NCBI GenBank assembly: GCA_002794775.1
Contig: NBAY01000031.1
Location: forward strand, 186,001 to 250,000
Direction: 5' to 3'
DNA: 64,000 nucleotides
Source of the DNA: Porodaedalea pini
Lineage: Eukaryota; Basidiomycota; Agaricomycetes; Hymenochaetales; Hymenochaetaceae
Part shown: positions 10,005 to 22,514 of the stretch, in pieces
How the letters are laid out: each line of letters starts with the position of its first letter
How positions within the stretch are numbered: position 1 is the first letter of the stretch
Notes under the pieces: generated by a model
Database searches by the model: none
What the model saw: the letters and a program-made list of their open reading frames with translations, nothing else
What the model was told of the DNA's origin: nothing
Position numbers and translations under genes: made by a program

Positions 10005-13000
10005 ATGGATCCATGGAGCACGAAAGCGAAGACACTCACACCTAAGGACCACTTACTCGTATGAATCTTCTGGTTTCTCTCTTTCTGAAGTGAATCGTGG
10101 ACTCACAACCCTTTCTTTTCTTTCTTTCATTCGCTAGGCTGTGTTGGCTTCTGGTGCTACTCCCACTCCCAAGGCATCAAGCACTACAACCCCGCAGGCC
10201 CACGAGGATAATGTAATTAAAAGTCCTAAAAGCGCTGATGTCGCTGTCGCTACTCCAGTTCTTACATCTCCAACTCCGATACCTACTCCCAACAAAAGTG
10301 AAGCGCCTGCTACAACTCAACCCCAAGCTCGAGTTCAAGCACAAGGCGCTGTTCGAGTCATAACGACTCCCTCGATCGGCGCTCCCGATCCCGACCTCGG
10401 GTCCGTATCTGTGAGTGCCTTCTATCCTAACCCTAACAGAGTCCTATATAGATGTAACGGATTGAATGGATGTCCTGCATAGGCGCTCGTCCGAGCCAGG
10501 GATAAAAATGGTCCTGAACCCGAGTCCGAGCCTCCTTCGGGTTCGATTTTGAGGCCGAACAAGAAAACGAAACTCGAGGTTAAGTTCGCAGAATCAGTGT
10601 CATCGCCTCGTCCCGATCCGCCTGTTGCTCCTAACGACGCGCTCGGAATTGTTCGATTAGTTAGCGACGTACGTGATTGCTTTTTCATCCACGAATTTCA
10701 ACTGAACGTCTGTTGACAATTGGGTGCCTTGGATAGGCACCTGTTGAGGACAATGATGATGATCTTGAGCCTCCTCTGCGGTCGCATGAAGAATCCCGGC
10801 TCACAAAGGCAGGCTCTCCGAATCCACCATCCGTTCCGCCTGGCAGTGCTCGAAACATCAAGATGACTCATACAGCTTACAGAGTGAGTAATCACGTCCC
10901 ATTCATCTCGTAGTGGATCTTCTGACCTCCTTGGATAGGTGCCCTCCCGTATTAGTTATGGACCTCCGCGGCAGCGAAAAAGACCAAGACTTTCGGTATC
11001 GCCAGGGCCTGCCTCGGGTCTGCTTGAGGAGTCAGTTGAGGACTTGCTCAAGGCGCTTTCTCCATTGACTGAATTGGATGACCTGGAGTCGAGTGACGAG
11101 AATGCAGATGTGGACGTGGAGGGTGATGAGAATGAAATTGAGGATAAGGATGAGGACGACGAGGAGGACAAAGAAGGTATGGTTTGTATCGGAGATTGAT
11201 ATAATGCTTACTTACGCCTTGGGCGCTCATCTCCATCCGCGCGGCATCTAATCTCAATGAAATTAGAACGGCCGTTGCTTGCTCTTCCTCACGCACAAAG
11301 GCTCCAGTCCTCTGCATCAGCCCCCATTCCCAGGACGCCTCTGCGCATCCGCATCCCCGCGCGCAAGCCTTCACACGTCCAACCGGACGAAAGCAAGAAA
11401 AGCTCAGCGTCTTGCGTCCCGGCCAGCTTGGATAAAGGTTCGGATGCCATTGCAAAAGCAGGCAACTCAAGCTTGAAACCGACTCAGCACAAGGTCGGCG
11501 AAAGCGAACGCCAATATCCATGTCCAAATCCTGGCTGCTGGAAGATATACAAGAACAAGGACTGGCTGAAATGCCATCTGTTGCCTGGGTGAGTGTAATA
11601 ATGCACTCGAAAAGTATTTTTCGTGGCTGATCTCTTCTTGTACTTTTTACCACGTATCTCTGAATCTTGCTTCGTTTTTTAACCTGAATTCCAATAATCC
11701 ACTTCTGCAGCAAGTGTGAAGCGAATATGCAGCCACCGCGGCGAATCAGTCGGCCTCGTCATAGCCCTGTCCTGTGGCACCGCTGTCCAATAAGCAATTG
11801 CTGCAAGACATTCAAGAACCGTCCAGGGCTGGACTATCATTTAGCCAAGGGGTAAGTTCTTCTCGTATGCGGTCGAGTATCGCATTGAATTTATCACAAA
11901 TTTTCTCTGGGCATTTGAAGTCGCTGTGTGGCAGCAGACGGCGTCAAGGTCAAGAGACCCGAGGTCCTGAATTATAGCATGGCGCCTGGTAGCTTTACTC
12001 TGGGGAGACTCGCGGAAGGACAGGTTTCTGGATTCGTGGATGAACCGATCGTGAATATCGATGGTTGCCCTGTACACCATTATCTGAACTTCAGAAGGTT
12101 GGCTTCAGATCTTGACACCGCCTTGCAGGCTGGAGGCTTCCTTCACCGGTCGGCATCTGGAAAGTCGAACTTCAGTCCACAACTAAAAACTGCCCTTGTC
12201 TCCGACACGGGGGAAGTCGACATTCCTAACGTAGCTATAAGTCGGAGCCACAGGGCTGACGCGAAACGCTTTCAGAACGCGCATGCCAACCCCCCTGCAG
12301 AGCGGAATATGCAATCTGCTACTGATTTGCGCTTCGCTGGCGAGTTCTCCACCGTATGTGATCCAAGGGCCCTGAGTAGCGGCAATTCCAGGGTAAATGA
12401 ACTGAGTCGTATGGCCGAAACAGTCATGCGTGGCCTCTCAAACATGCGATTTGCGCGACTGTCGTAAGTGGTATTCACTCCCGGATGATGCCATATCGAA
12501 GTGACTGATGCTTTCATTGCTCAAAGGGTCCAGCACTCGACAAAGGACGAGAATCATGCACATATAATCTGTTCATTTGACTGCGGATTGTGTGACGCAC
12601 CTGGACATATGAGTCCCGTTCCCCCGAAAAACACGGCTGAATTCCAAAGTAGAGGACTCCGGTCAGGAGCTCAGACTGCAGAGTCAACGACACCATATGG
12701 TTCTTACCCACCTCTTGTTTCTTCTCTTCCGTGCGCGGTTTCTGGGTGTCCGTTACGTTTCCATCTTCTCTCGGAGGGATGGCATATACCCGCATTCACA
12801 AAGACAGCTTCGAACCCCTATTTGGGGCTCGTTACAGATCGACTAGGAACTTCTCCGAATATTGCTGTGGATTCCAACCACGCGCCTACCTCTGTCCCAC
12901 CTTTAACTCTATCTTGGAACATCAGCCAGCTGGTCGCGTTCGATCTTGGCATGGAGTTGGGTGCTGTTACGCCTACAGACAGGAGTCCCACACCGACCTT

Positions 13001-13646
13001 CCAAATGAGTTTGAAGCAGCCCTTACCTTCTACATCATACTCATCTCCAGTCTCATCAGAAAGCAGGAGACTTTCTACTTCCCGTTCTTCCATCATCCGA
13101 AAAGGCAGTGATCTGAACCAGCTATCGGCGCCAAGCTCTTCTTCCCACTCGTGCACAAGTAAAGTGCAAGTGCGTGTCACCTTCGACTACTCACATCCTG
13201 TCTCTGGTGTAGTCGGAATGAAGTCTGTCGTCTTGTTCGAGCATAGGAGATCGGAACCTCCAGAGCGACCCCCAATGACTCCAACGCCACGACCGGAGAG
13301 CAGCGAATGGAGACTCATTCCACCTGTGTCAACGACCAACAAGGACCCAACGGTTATTAGACATCCGATGACAAGTAAAATTAGAGACGCAGCGATGATG
13401 CCCCCGCCTCCTTTGCTTCCTCCGCGACGCATTCCTCCGGAAATAGGTCTCCAGCTCCACGCCCCATACATTGGCAACAACAAATGTTCGCCTCAATATG
13501 CTCACAATCCTCATCACTTTCCTTATTATGATGAGCATACTTCCTCTTCCATTACGGATCATTGGGCCTCCACCGTACCAGGGAATGGAGTAGGGAAACA
13601 CTATCTCGTCCAGAGCACTCCTGCGTCTATGCCGTTTACCTTCTGA
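10005..13646 (+). CDS. zinc-finger protein with two Sfp1-type fingers
   Basis: Nine exons join in frame: 10005-10058, 10138-10410, 10483-10668, 10737-10883, 10939-11176, 11267-11588, 11711-11851, 11921-12463 and 12527-13646, giving 1007 aa. The N-terminal 300 residues are rich in Pro, Ser and Thr. An acidic run of Glu and Asp (about residues 275-300) looks like an activation or histone-contact segment. Two fingers follow at residues 385-409 and 432-456, both C-x4-C-x12-H-x5-C with a YKN or FKN signature, as in the Sfp1/JAZF1 group, which uses Cys as the last ligand. The C-terminal half is Pro/Ser-rich and disordered-looking. It is probably a nuclear transcription factor. Sfp1 relatives control ribosome and growth genes in yeast, but orthology is not shown here. 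Both fingers are cut by an intron at the same point. Confidence 0.85.
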
Positions 13647-14066
13647 GAACTCAACTTATTATATTAAGTATATTTCCTTTGTTCGTTATAGACCTTATAG
13701 TTTTACATTTAGGTTAGCTACTATATCTCTGACTTGCCCGATCCGAAAGTTCATTTTGCTGCGGAGTTAGAAATACATGTACAGTTGTATCCGCAAAAAA
13801 AAAACAGAATTAATGTGGGCCAAAGCACGAGGAAGTTGAATTCACTTTCCTCTCCGGAGGATGATTCTTAGGATCCGAACAAAATGATGAAGTAGCAAGG
13901 TACCATGATTGTTTTTCTGCATCATATCCATCAAAACTATATTACTGACACGACGCGAATTCACAAACTCGCATTCATCACTATCTATTTCCACGCAGGT
14001 CAGGAATGTGGCAAGCCATTCCACGTCACATTCAGATTGCTGAAACCTGAGTCCCTCGGACAACAG
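13647..14066. other. intergenic stretch between convergent genes
   Basis: 3' flanks of the zinc-finger gene (plus) and of the AT-rich gene (minus), with an A9 run near 13796. No gene is seen. Confidence 0.5.
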
Positions 14067-14279
14067 TCACTTCTTTCTTGTCTCCTGTGGTCTCATTGCC
14101 TTCTTCTGCGTTGCTGGCTCTGGCTTATCTGCTTTTTCTAACTCTGGTTTCCTTGGAGTAGGATGAACTTTCTTTGCATTTGACTCTGGCTTCTTCTGGT
14201 TTGCCGCTGCCTTTTCTATATTTGCTCCACCTGATGCCTTTGACTCCAGCTCCTCTTCCTTCTGCCCTGTCTTTATGGA
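14067..14279 (-). other. in-frame Lys-rich extension beyond the TGA of the 14-15 kb gene
   Basis: After the TGA at 14280-14282 (minus strand) the same frame stays open for about 70 codons to a TGA at 14067-14069. It encodes a tail rich in Lys, Pro, Ala and Glu (for example PESNAKKVHPTPRKPE). Either the stop is a mutation that shortened the protein, or the match of frame is chance in Lys-rich, low-complexity sequence. Confidence 0.4.
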
Positions 14280-15383
14280 TCATGTGACTGTGTACAGTTT
14301 GAAACCAGTGTCAGAATCATTAATTTTGTTCACTGGAAAATATCCTGTATTAAAAAGAGTCTTATATCTGTCATCATTTGGTTCTATTATTGCTGCTATC
14401 CAACGACTCTGGTCAACTTGCTGTACATAATTCAACCCAAACATCAGTTCTGTTATCTTTTAGAGTTTCTCTGACTTACACATGCTACTCTCTGTTTTCC
14501 ATCTCGTGGGATACAAAACCATGTTTTACCACCCAGTCTTCCATCTCTCATAAACAGCACAATGAGATCACCAGGGTTGCCAACCACCCTTATAGCATAT
14601 GCCTGTGGTCCTTTGAAAGCATAATCCAGAAGGGTAAGCTCTATACCACTCCTAATATCAATATGGTGGTAGATATTTGTACATGTCCTTTGATCTTGAT
14701 CCCTTAGAGCATAATTGAATAACCATTTTGATTTTTCTGTCAGGTCGCTTGAAGGCTCATAGTTTGCTATAGTATGGAAGTCTAAGTTGACATCATCCAC
14801 CAATGTTGAGTCAAACTTATCCAGAATTCTTGCTGAAGGTCCATACTTGATCTTCATTTCCTGTGCTTTTCCAGCAGTCACTTGGACAACTGCCCACTCT
14901 TCTGTGTCAAAAATCTTTATAATAAAAGAGTGATGACCATAGATCAATAATTGAAGGACTATTATAAGTCCTGAACCTACTTACAACTGCAGCATTCACT
15001 CTCATGTCTCTGGCAATAAATGGTATGCATTTCTCTGTGTCTCCCCATTGGATAAGGACTGGAATAGCTCCACATTCCACATAGAAGTATTTATAATAAG
15101 GATGCCTAAATGTGGATGAAAGTTGCAGGACTTCAACTGTTGAATCTCTTTTATCTGTTCTGTCAGAGAAGAGAGGGTATAGTCCAAGGTATGTCTGAAA
15201 TGATAGATAATCTTGGAAGGAATACATGAGAAATCTCCTATCAGCAAACACAAAATCATGGCTTGAAACTTTTATTGGGGCTAGGATATCATTATGATAT
15301 TGCCTGGACACCTGGATGCCTCTGTCTGCATCATCACTACTAGAGTGATGATGCAAGTGGTGTTCTACTGGATTGTGTGTCAT
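14280..15383 (-). CDS. unrecognised AT-rich gene, three exons
   Basis: On the minus strand, exons 15383-14985, 14914-14480 and 14420-14280 join in frame (introns 70 and 59 nt, GTAAGT donors) to give 324 aa. I do not recognise the family. The protein starts with a His/Ser-rich segment (HHLHHHSSSDD), then a mixed alpha/beta-looking part with repeated aromatic residues (MYSFQDYLSFQTYLGLY, HPYYKYFYVE), and has no signal peptide or membrane helix. Codon use is much more AT-rich than in the GC-rich neighbours, as is common for genes in or near repeat blocks. A copia element sits 78 bp before its ATG. It could be a lineage-specific gene or cargo of a transposon. Confidence 0.6.
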
Positions 15384-15460
15384 GCTAGCAGAAAAGTAGG
15401 ATGTTGTGTTCAGAGAGCTGTATGGTTACTCTGCAAGTTAGACCAGCCTCTTACTAGTTG

Positions 15461-15465
15461 TTGAC
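15461..15465. other. target-site duplication of the copia element, left
   Basis: TTGAC directly precedes the left LTR and recurs at 21856-21860 directly after the right LTR. Confidence 0.85.
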
Positions 15466-15644
15466 TGTAAAACAATAAACTATGTGCTAATCATGAGGTA
15501 CTATTAAAGGATGGAAATGAAAGAGAAGCTTACCTCAGTCTTTCATGGTAAAAGACTGAGGTGGCAAAGTGTCAAATGTCCAGACTATATGCCTACTACC
15601 AAACAAAGTGATGTTGATTGTCATGCTGATCATCACATTTAACA
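15466..15644 (-). repeat. copia LTR (3' LTR in element orientation)
   Basis: 179 bp, plus-strand ends TGTAAAAC and TTTAACA. It is the same length as the partner at 21677-21855. Confidence 0.92.
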
Positions 15645-16436
15645 CTCCTCCTCATTGTGCCATTTGGAGTAGAGAAAAGAAAAAAAGAAAAATTAAAGCA
15701 TTCCGAGGAGACAAATGCAGTGTTTGTGAGGCTCCAGGTCTAAGGGTTTTGTAAGGATGTCTGCAGGGTTTTCAGTCCCAGAAATATGAAGTAACTGAAT
15801 GTGACCCTTGGTGACTTCATCTCAAATGTGGTGCACCTGAATGTTGATGTGTTTTGTTTTGGATAGATAAACAGAGTCTTTTGTGAGCTTGATGGCAGGA
15901 AGGTTATTGACATGGATGAGAACAGGCTTAGTACCATATGGCCAGCCAATTTCTTCATAGAAGTGTCAGAGCCAAACTGCTTCAGTAGCACAAGTAGAGA
16001 CAGCAATATATTCTGCTTCAGCCATGGATTTTGTAATGACAGTTTGTTTTTTGGACTGCCAGTCTATCAGGCTGCCATAGAGCATGAAGACACACCTAGT
16101 GATTGATTTGTGGTCTGACTTATCTCCTGCGTAGTCTGAGTCTGAGTAAGCCACAGGGTGATTGTCTCCTCCTGAATGGTATACAATTCCAAGGTCTCAG
16201 GTGCCTTTCAGATAGCACAAGATCCATTTGGCTGCTTCCCAATAGATTTCTTTAGGGAATTGGGTGAACCTAGCCAGTAAATTGACAGCAAAGGCGATGT
16301 TGATGTGTAGGACAGTTGTGATCCAAAGTAATTCTCCAATTAGCTACACATATAGCTAGGGAGAATTTTCCAGAGCTTTGGTTTCATCATTATCAAAGTG
16401 TGATAAGGTGTTTTTGTGCATTAGAGTTCTGCACGA

Positions 16437-17549
16437 TGTAGAGCCATGCCGATCATCCCATCACTGCTGATCAATCCAGAAGTACTTGAGAATAGGTTCT
16501 TACATATACCAATCAGTACCGGTGTAGCACTGTTGCCACCGCTACAGGCAGGTGTGAACTAGTTTCTAGATTCAGTAGTTTAGTCAGCAGTTGTACTTAG
16601 CAGTGGCTTTCGAGTCACTTGAACAATAGTGTTTCTTAGGAGTGTACCATCATAGACATCCCCTTGGGTCAGACAGGCACAAGCCCTTCATCCTTCAGGT
16701 GTGTCTGATGCCCTACACTGGACTGAATCTGATCAGTCCAGTTTCAAATCAGAACCTCGCAATCACATCAGCAACACATTATGAGATCTCCAAAAGCAGA
16801 CCAGAACATACTAGAGATCTTATCTGAATGATCAGGAACATGGTCACATGGAGCATACAGCCAAGACATGTACCAGATAGCTGTCTGATGACAGGAGCCA
16901 CATACCAATTGGACAATCTGAGTTCTAGTGGAGCACCAGTATGGTCAGACACTATGTGGACATTTTTCCTCCTTATGATTTACGTTTTTCCTATGTTCTT
17001 CTGATTTCTATGCTCTCTATGTGCATCTCTATGACCTATGACTTTTCCTTTCAACTTCTCTATATTTCAACTGATATGCACATTATGCCCATATGGAAAT
17101 TATTAACTGTAGATAGATCTTTGGACTTAGTATAAATATGCACCCCATGTCATAGGTAGAGGACAAGTCAGTTCTACTGCAGAGTCTTCCTCAGATAGGG
17201 TAACTTGAGTGCAATTCATCTTAAGTCCTCATAAATCTCATAGTTGTATTGTCTTCATCTCAGCCTCTTGTCTCTTGAAAGTGTCTCTTGCCTCTCATTC
17301 CGTAACTCAAATCTCACCACTAAGAGCAATCGCAGTGTACTGGTGTCAATTATTTGTACATTCCATCTTCATATTGGTCCAGCACAGACCTGACCGGAGC
17401 TACCAACCTTAGTTCTCAATATCAACATGTACCGATGCATACTGATATGTGGACTGATTATACTGCAGTCAACCCTTAACCTCCCAGAGCATGTGATCAC
17501 ATCCCCCAAAGGACTGCTGATCCCAGACACCCCTAAGTCAGGATCTACA
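16437..17549. repeat. insertion in the copia RT gene, possible solo LTR
   Basis: RT-coding sequence stops near 17555 and resumes near 16430, so about 1.1 kb of unrelated AT-rich DNA separates the palm domain from the RNase H connection. Its ends are TGTAGA and TCTACA, as expected for an LTR, and it holds a TATAAATA near 17131. No clear target duplication was found, so the limits are tentative. Confidence 0.5.
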
Positions 17550-20293
17550 ATGAGTTGGCTTTAGACATTCTATATTGCTCAAGCACCCAATCTATCTTCT
17601 GAACAACAGACAATTTGATGTAGTTCTCATCTTTGTTATAGAGTATTGTGAGGCCAAGTATGTTTGCTCATTTGGTTACATCTTTCTCCTTGAATTTGAA
17701 GTGACTTGCAAGCTGTGACTTGAACTGAAGTGCCTCTGCATTCTGGTTACTAGATTTCAAAGTGCAAGACCCTGTACAGTCATCAACATGGGTACCTAGA
17801 ATAGTCTCCCCTTTTTCATTGGAGCAAATGTAAACAGAAGGAGTGGAGAGACATCATACAAAGCCCATGGAAACCAATCTCTGAGTAAAGTATTCAGACC
17901 AAGCCCTGGTGCCTTGTTGAAGTCCATACAATGCCTTTTTAAGGCTGCAAATAGAGTTGTCCATGCTGTCAACAGTGAATCTGGTAGGATATTCAATGAT
18001 GAGGTTCTCTTCAATTAGAGAGCTGTGAAGGTAGGCAGATGTGATATTGGTGGCAAGGAGTGAGAAAGTGGGATGAGAGCTAAGCACGATTATGATCTTT
18101 GCAGTGACAAAATCTCCATATGCAGCAAAAGTCTCACCAAACTCTAAACCAGGCACCTGAGAGTCTCTGCATGCAACCTATCAAGTACAATACTTCAGTG
18201 TATCATCAGCTTCCTTTTTGACATTAAAGATCCACATGCATGTGCATCTGATGGCCGCTGAATGACTTCCCAGCACTTCATCTCTGTCAGCTTTGTCACT
18301 TTGTAGAACATTGCCTTCTCCCATTGATCACCCAGGTTGGAGTGGAAGGTGTCAGCTGCAGATCTCAGTATATAGATCAGGGCATTCGCCAAGTGAACCT
18401 GCTCTAATAAATCTCACTTAATTCGAAGACAATCTGAGTGTCGCGGAAGCAGAGGAGTATTGGTGGCAATGACTAAGGAGTCAGGCAATGACAGCCTCAG
18501 CTCTGTGCCTGACATGCTGCCAGATTTGAAAGGTAGGAATTTTCTGAGCTTGTCAAAGATGATGTCTTGGGACCAACTGATACGGCATGTATTGAGATCA
18601 ATTAGCTTGTAAGCAGCATCCTCACAATACTCAATCAGAAGATATTTGACAGCTTTTGCATCTAGCTTGTGTCGTGTCTCCAGCGGTACACACATATATG
18701 CCACTGATCTGAAGATGCAGATGTGTTGGATGTCAGGTTTGTGCTTGTAGAGGATTCTATAAGGTATTCCCCAAGGAACAGCTGTCATAGCAGTGCAATT
18801 ATATAGGTATGCAAAAGTTTGATATGCCTCTGCCCAGTAGAGTCTTGACAGTTGCAAAAATTCAAGCACAGAATGAACTGCATCTGATCCTGTGTGGTTG
18901 AGCCACTCAATATGACTGTTCATCTTGTGCCTGTAGGGCACTGTCAAATGGCGCTGAATTCCATGAGATTGGTTGAATGCAGTCATATTATTATTGACAA
19001 ATTTGGTTCTGTTGTTGGAATAAAAGGCTTTGACTGGGAGGGAAAACTGATTGTGGAACTCAGCACAGAGGTTTGTCCAATGGTGTAGGATGGTTTTGGC
19101 ATCTTTATTGATGATTGTGTATACCCACACAAAGTTAGAGAACTCATTGACAAATTTAAGAGACAATTCTGCTCCTGAAAATGATTTGTGTCCCATGAAC
19201 TCAATGTCTGCATGCATGACATCATCTGGCTGAGAGGCTCACATGCTTCACAATTCTGTATGCATCGCTGGCATTTTGCCAATGATGCAAGCCTCACATT
19301 TTCCCTCAAGGGGACCTGGTGCGATATTGATCCCTTCCATGATGGAGTCTTGTTGGAGCTCCCTTACTCAGTCAACATTCAGGTGGGTGAGACATTGGTG
19401 CCATATATGTAGTGGCTAGTGTACATCTGCACAGCTTGACATGAGGTTCATGGTCTCTTGACAAGCACTACTGATAGACAGCCATTTGACCCATTGATTC
19501 TGGACAGTGTATCCTTCAGCAAACACTACATCATCTCTAGAAAGATAACACTTCCCCTTAGATGACTTGAACTCAATCCTACATTGGTCTAGTTTCACAA
19601 GGGACAACAAATTATGTTCAAGTAACAGAGCATACAAGACCCCCTCGATAGTGACCAGGATTGATTTCTCTCCAACCCAGAAGTGCTCTAAGACATTTCC
19701 TTGACCTACAGCCTGGAGGGTGAGCCCTTTTCTAGCCATCTTTATATTGACTGGTGTTATAGGAGAATATGTCACAAAGTTTTCTTGAGCACTAGTCATA
19801 TGAGATGACAACCCAGAGTCAAACAGCCAAGATGTAGAGTTTAGTGACAACTCCATAGCCACCAATGTGAATTCCAATGAGATGCTAGCTAGCTGAGCCA
19901 ACTCTTCAGTTACACTTGGCATTAGAATAGCTTGTTTATCAAGTTTGTTGAGTTGTATGGTAAGATTTGCATGTTCCTTTTCCACCATGTGCAGCAGAAT
20001 TTTATATCCAGAGGGTTGATGATGAACAGCACCTCCACTTGGCACAAAGCAGTATGGAGAAGTGTGTCCTGTTCAATTGCAGTTTGTACAGCTGAGTTTT
20101 GTTCATCTGGAGTTTGAGATGTTTTGCTTCAGCTGATTTTGTGTTTGCAGTGTCAACTCCAATGCTGCATTATCACCATACCCTTGAGTTTCCTGAAGCT
20201 CTAGAGTAGCTATGAACTATTCTGGATCAACAATGATATTGGCCAAAGGTATGGTTCTTTTCCACTCCGGATGCTGAGCCAAAGATCTTACTA

Positions 20294-20744
20294 CAATCAA
20301 ACCTCTCATTAAGAATTACTATCAATAAGAATTTCCTCCAGTTAAGAATAAAATTTTCAGTCCACCAAGTTGGTAGACAGTAAACTCAGGGTCCAATAAG
20401 AATAAGAATTTGGACAAAAACATAAGGGAAAATTCTTATTGAGAGGTCACTTAGGCACATGAAAGTTGCACACAATCATGTCCTGGAGGACAAAAAAAAA
20501 TTAGCAGTGTGTTTTTCCCTCTTCCAGACATCTCTTCAACACTCTTCTACCCTCTTCAGAATGTCTATAGAGCTCTGCTGTGCACAGAACTCTGTTGAAT
20601 CACTCAAAAGTGTTAGTGAAATTGAGTTCACATAGGTACATACATCATGTGCACTTTATGTAAGAAATCTTGTTAAGAATTACCTTCCAATAAGAATTAA
20701 CTGGTCTGTCCACCAAGGCCTATTCTTAATGAGAGGTTCAACTG
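20294..20744. mobile_element. pogo/Tigger-like MITE inside copia gag
   Basis: The 451-bp element is flanked by TA on both sides (20292-20293 and 20745-20746). Its ends are inverted repeats: CAATCAAACCTCTCATTAAG at the left, and at the right the complement of CAGTTGAACCTCTCATTAAG. CA..TG ends, TA target duplication and AACCTCTC are typical of pogo-class DNA transposons. No transposase ORF is present, so it is non-autonomous. Confidence 0.75.
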
Positions 20745-21676
20745 TATAATCGCATGCCATTCTGTATCACTCAAGATCCCACTGTACTTGATGTAATTGC
20801 TCCAGAGTTTTCTCAACTCATTAATATGAGCTTTCATTGATTCACCGACTTGGATTTTCTTTGACCTCAAGTGCTTGGATGCAACATTTTCTGAAATGCT
20901 CATTTAATGTCTTCCAGAGTTCAGCAGACATCTTGCACTTCATGTTAAGCTGGCAGAACAAGGTGAAGTCCATGTTCATTGCCAATTGAGACATTGTTAC
21001 TTGATCAATCTTGTGTCACTACCGATACTCATTAATTCTATGGGAGGGATCTGGACACAGTTCTAGTCCCATTGCATGAGCATACCAATCATGGCTCTTC
21101 AGAATGACCTCTTATACACTTCACCAAGCAAAGAAGTTCAAACCAGATGGATTAAGTACTTGTTTCTTCAAGAATTTTTTGATTTTATATTCTTCTGAAT
21201 TGTATTGGGAACTTGTATACAATACAGCAAGTTGGGACAGCTTTGGAAGTTGGAATATTGTGTTTGGCATTGCAGGTTGGCTGGGAGTTCTGAACAGATT
21301 ACAAGAAAGTGGAGTGGAAGGGGTGCCACCAGATGGAGGGCTGCCAGATGGTAACGGTGAATATTGACTGCTTCCAAGCATATACGGTTCAGCTCCAGAG
21401 TAGAAAGACATTATGGTAGAATGAGAAAGCAGGGAGGTCAAGGTTCTGTTGAATAATGAGTCTGAGTAACTGGAACTCAAGGGTGGTGATGTTGTGTCAC
21501 TCAAGTCTGATGTTTGATCTCAAATGTTTTCTCTTGAGTTTGATAACCATGGATCTAAATCAAAGTCTGGAAGTACTTTGTGGTTTCTAGATAGCTCTCC
21601 TTGAGCTCATACCATACAAACAGTAGTAACTTAGGTGTAGTGCAATGGTTAAAATGAGTGGGCAAGGCTCATAACC

Positions 21677-21855
21677 TGTAAAACAATAAACTACATGCTG
21701 ATCATGAGGTACTATTAAAGGATGGAAATGAAAGAGAAGCTCACCTCAGTCTTTTGTGGTATAAGACTGAGGTGGCAAAGTGTCAAATGTCCAGACTATA
21801 TGCCTACTACCAAACAAAGTGATGTCAATTGTCATGCCAATCATCACATTTAACA
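21677..21855 (-). repeat. copia LTR (5' LTR in element orientation)
   Basis: 179 bp, partner of 15466-15644, followed by the TTGAC duplication at 21856-21860. Confidence 0.92.
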
Positions 21856-22026
21856 TTGACAAAATCCACCTCCCTGAGAAAAAGTCCTGAAAGACACAAA
21901 AGGTGCAGTTACTGGGGAGTTGGGTATTTCCTCAGAAGCAACAGAGGATTACAGAAAACTGAGAGACACTTGTTGCTCATATTCAATAGGAGGTAGAAGA
22001 TGGTAAAATATGACAAAGGAGGACAG

Positions 22027-22036
22027 TTATATAAAG
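22027..22036 (-). promoter_or_regulatory. possible TATA box of the 14-15 kb gene, now cut off by insertions
   Basis: Reads CTTTATATAA on the minus strand. If the copia element is removed, it lies about 250 nt before the ATG at 15383. The gypsy element is inserted about 20 bp upstream of it. Confidence 0.35.
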
Positions 22037-22057
22037 AAAATCCATCAAAGTGCTTTT

Positions 22058-22503
22058 TGTTAGGTGGGAGTCTGGGAGATGACTCAGACTGGGCAAGCCT
22101 TGGCTGACTGTCATCTGGGATGTGCTATACTCGAGTGGGGACTCGGGACACACTGTACTCAGGCTAGGTTGTCACAGATGTAAGAGGATTAATACAATGT
22201 ACTCTACTACAGGAGAGGGACGCGGTCTCACCTAGGTTGTCACGGAGGTAAGAGGAAAAGCAGAACAGGTGTTCAGATGTGATTCCTCTTCCTTATATAC
22301 AGCGATCACCTCATGAGAACCAGTTGCCCAATTATCTAAGATTACATAAAGGGAGCAGAATGGAACGAATGAAGATCAGGTGCAAGGGAGTGTGGGAACT
22401 GATTGACAAGATGATTAATTACAATGAAAATAGGTGATCTTTTTAAAAGAAAAGAAAAGGTAAAAGGAGAAATAAAAGGAAAGGAAAAGTTTGAGTCCTA
22501 ACA
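22058..22503 (-). repeat. gypsy LTR, left copy
   Basis: 446 bp, same length as the right copy. It carries two copies of a CACCTAGG/GCTAGG-GTCAC-type motif and a TATATA stretch. Confidence 0.92.
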
Positions 22504-22514
22504 TTACCCCCTCC

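Larger units (their letters stand above)
15900..21504 (-). pseudogene. remains of the copia gag-pol gene
   Basis: In coding order on the minus strand: a Ser/Pro-rich gag start (21504-21121); capsid with a helical part (SKHLRSKKIQVGESMKAHI, about 20870); a CCHC knuckle (about 20100-20060); protease with WLFDSGLSSHMTS (about 19830); integrase core (19217-18414) in which the usual SDN is SNN, so a catalytic Asp is lost; reverse transcriptase with KALYGLQQGTRAW (about 17900) and the VDD box (about 17790); RNase H with SDSDYAGDKSD and TKSMAEAEYIA (16154-15966). Frames change several times and stops are frequent. Confidence 0.85.
15466..21855 (-). mobile_element. Ty1/copia LTR retrotransposon, decayed
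   Basis: Two 179-bp direct LTRs (15466-15644 and 21677-21855) start with TG and end with CA, differ at about 11 positions (about 94 percent identity, nearly all transitions) and are flanked by TTGAC on both sides. The element reads on the minus strand: right LTR, primer-site-like GGTTATGAGCC just inside, gag from about 21504, protease, integrase, reverse transcriptase, RNase H, a purine-rich tract (revcomp of 15645-15656), left LTR. Two insertions interrupt it (16437-17549 and 20294-20744). Many stops and shifts show that it is inactive. Confidence 0.92.
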
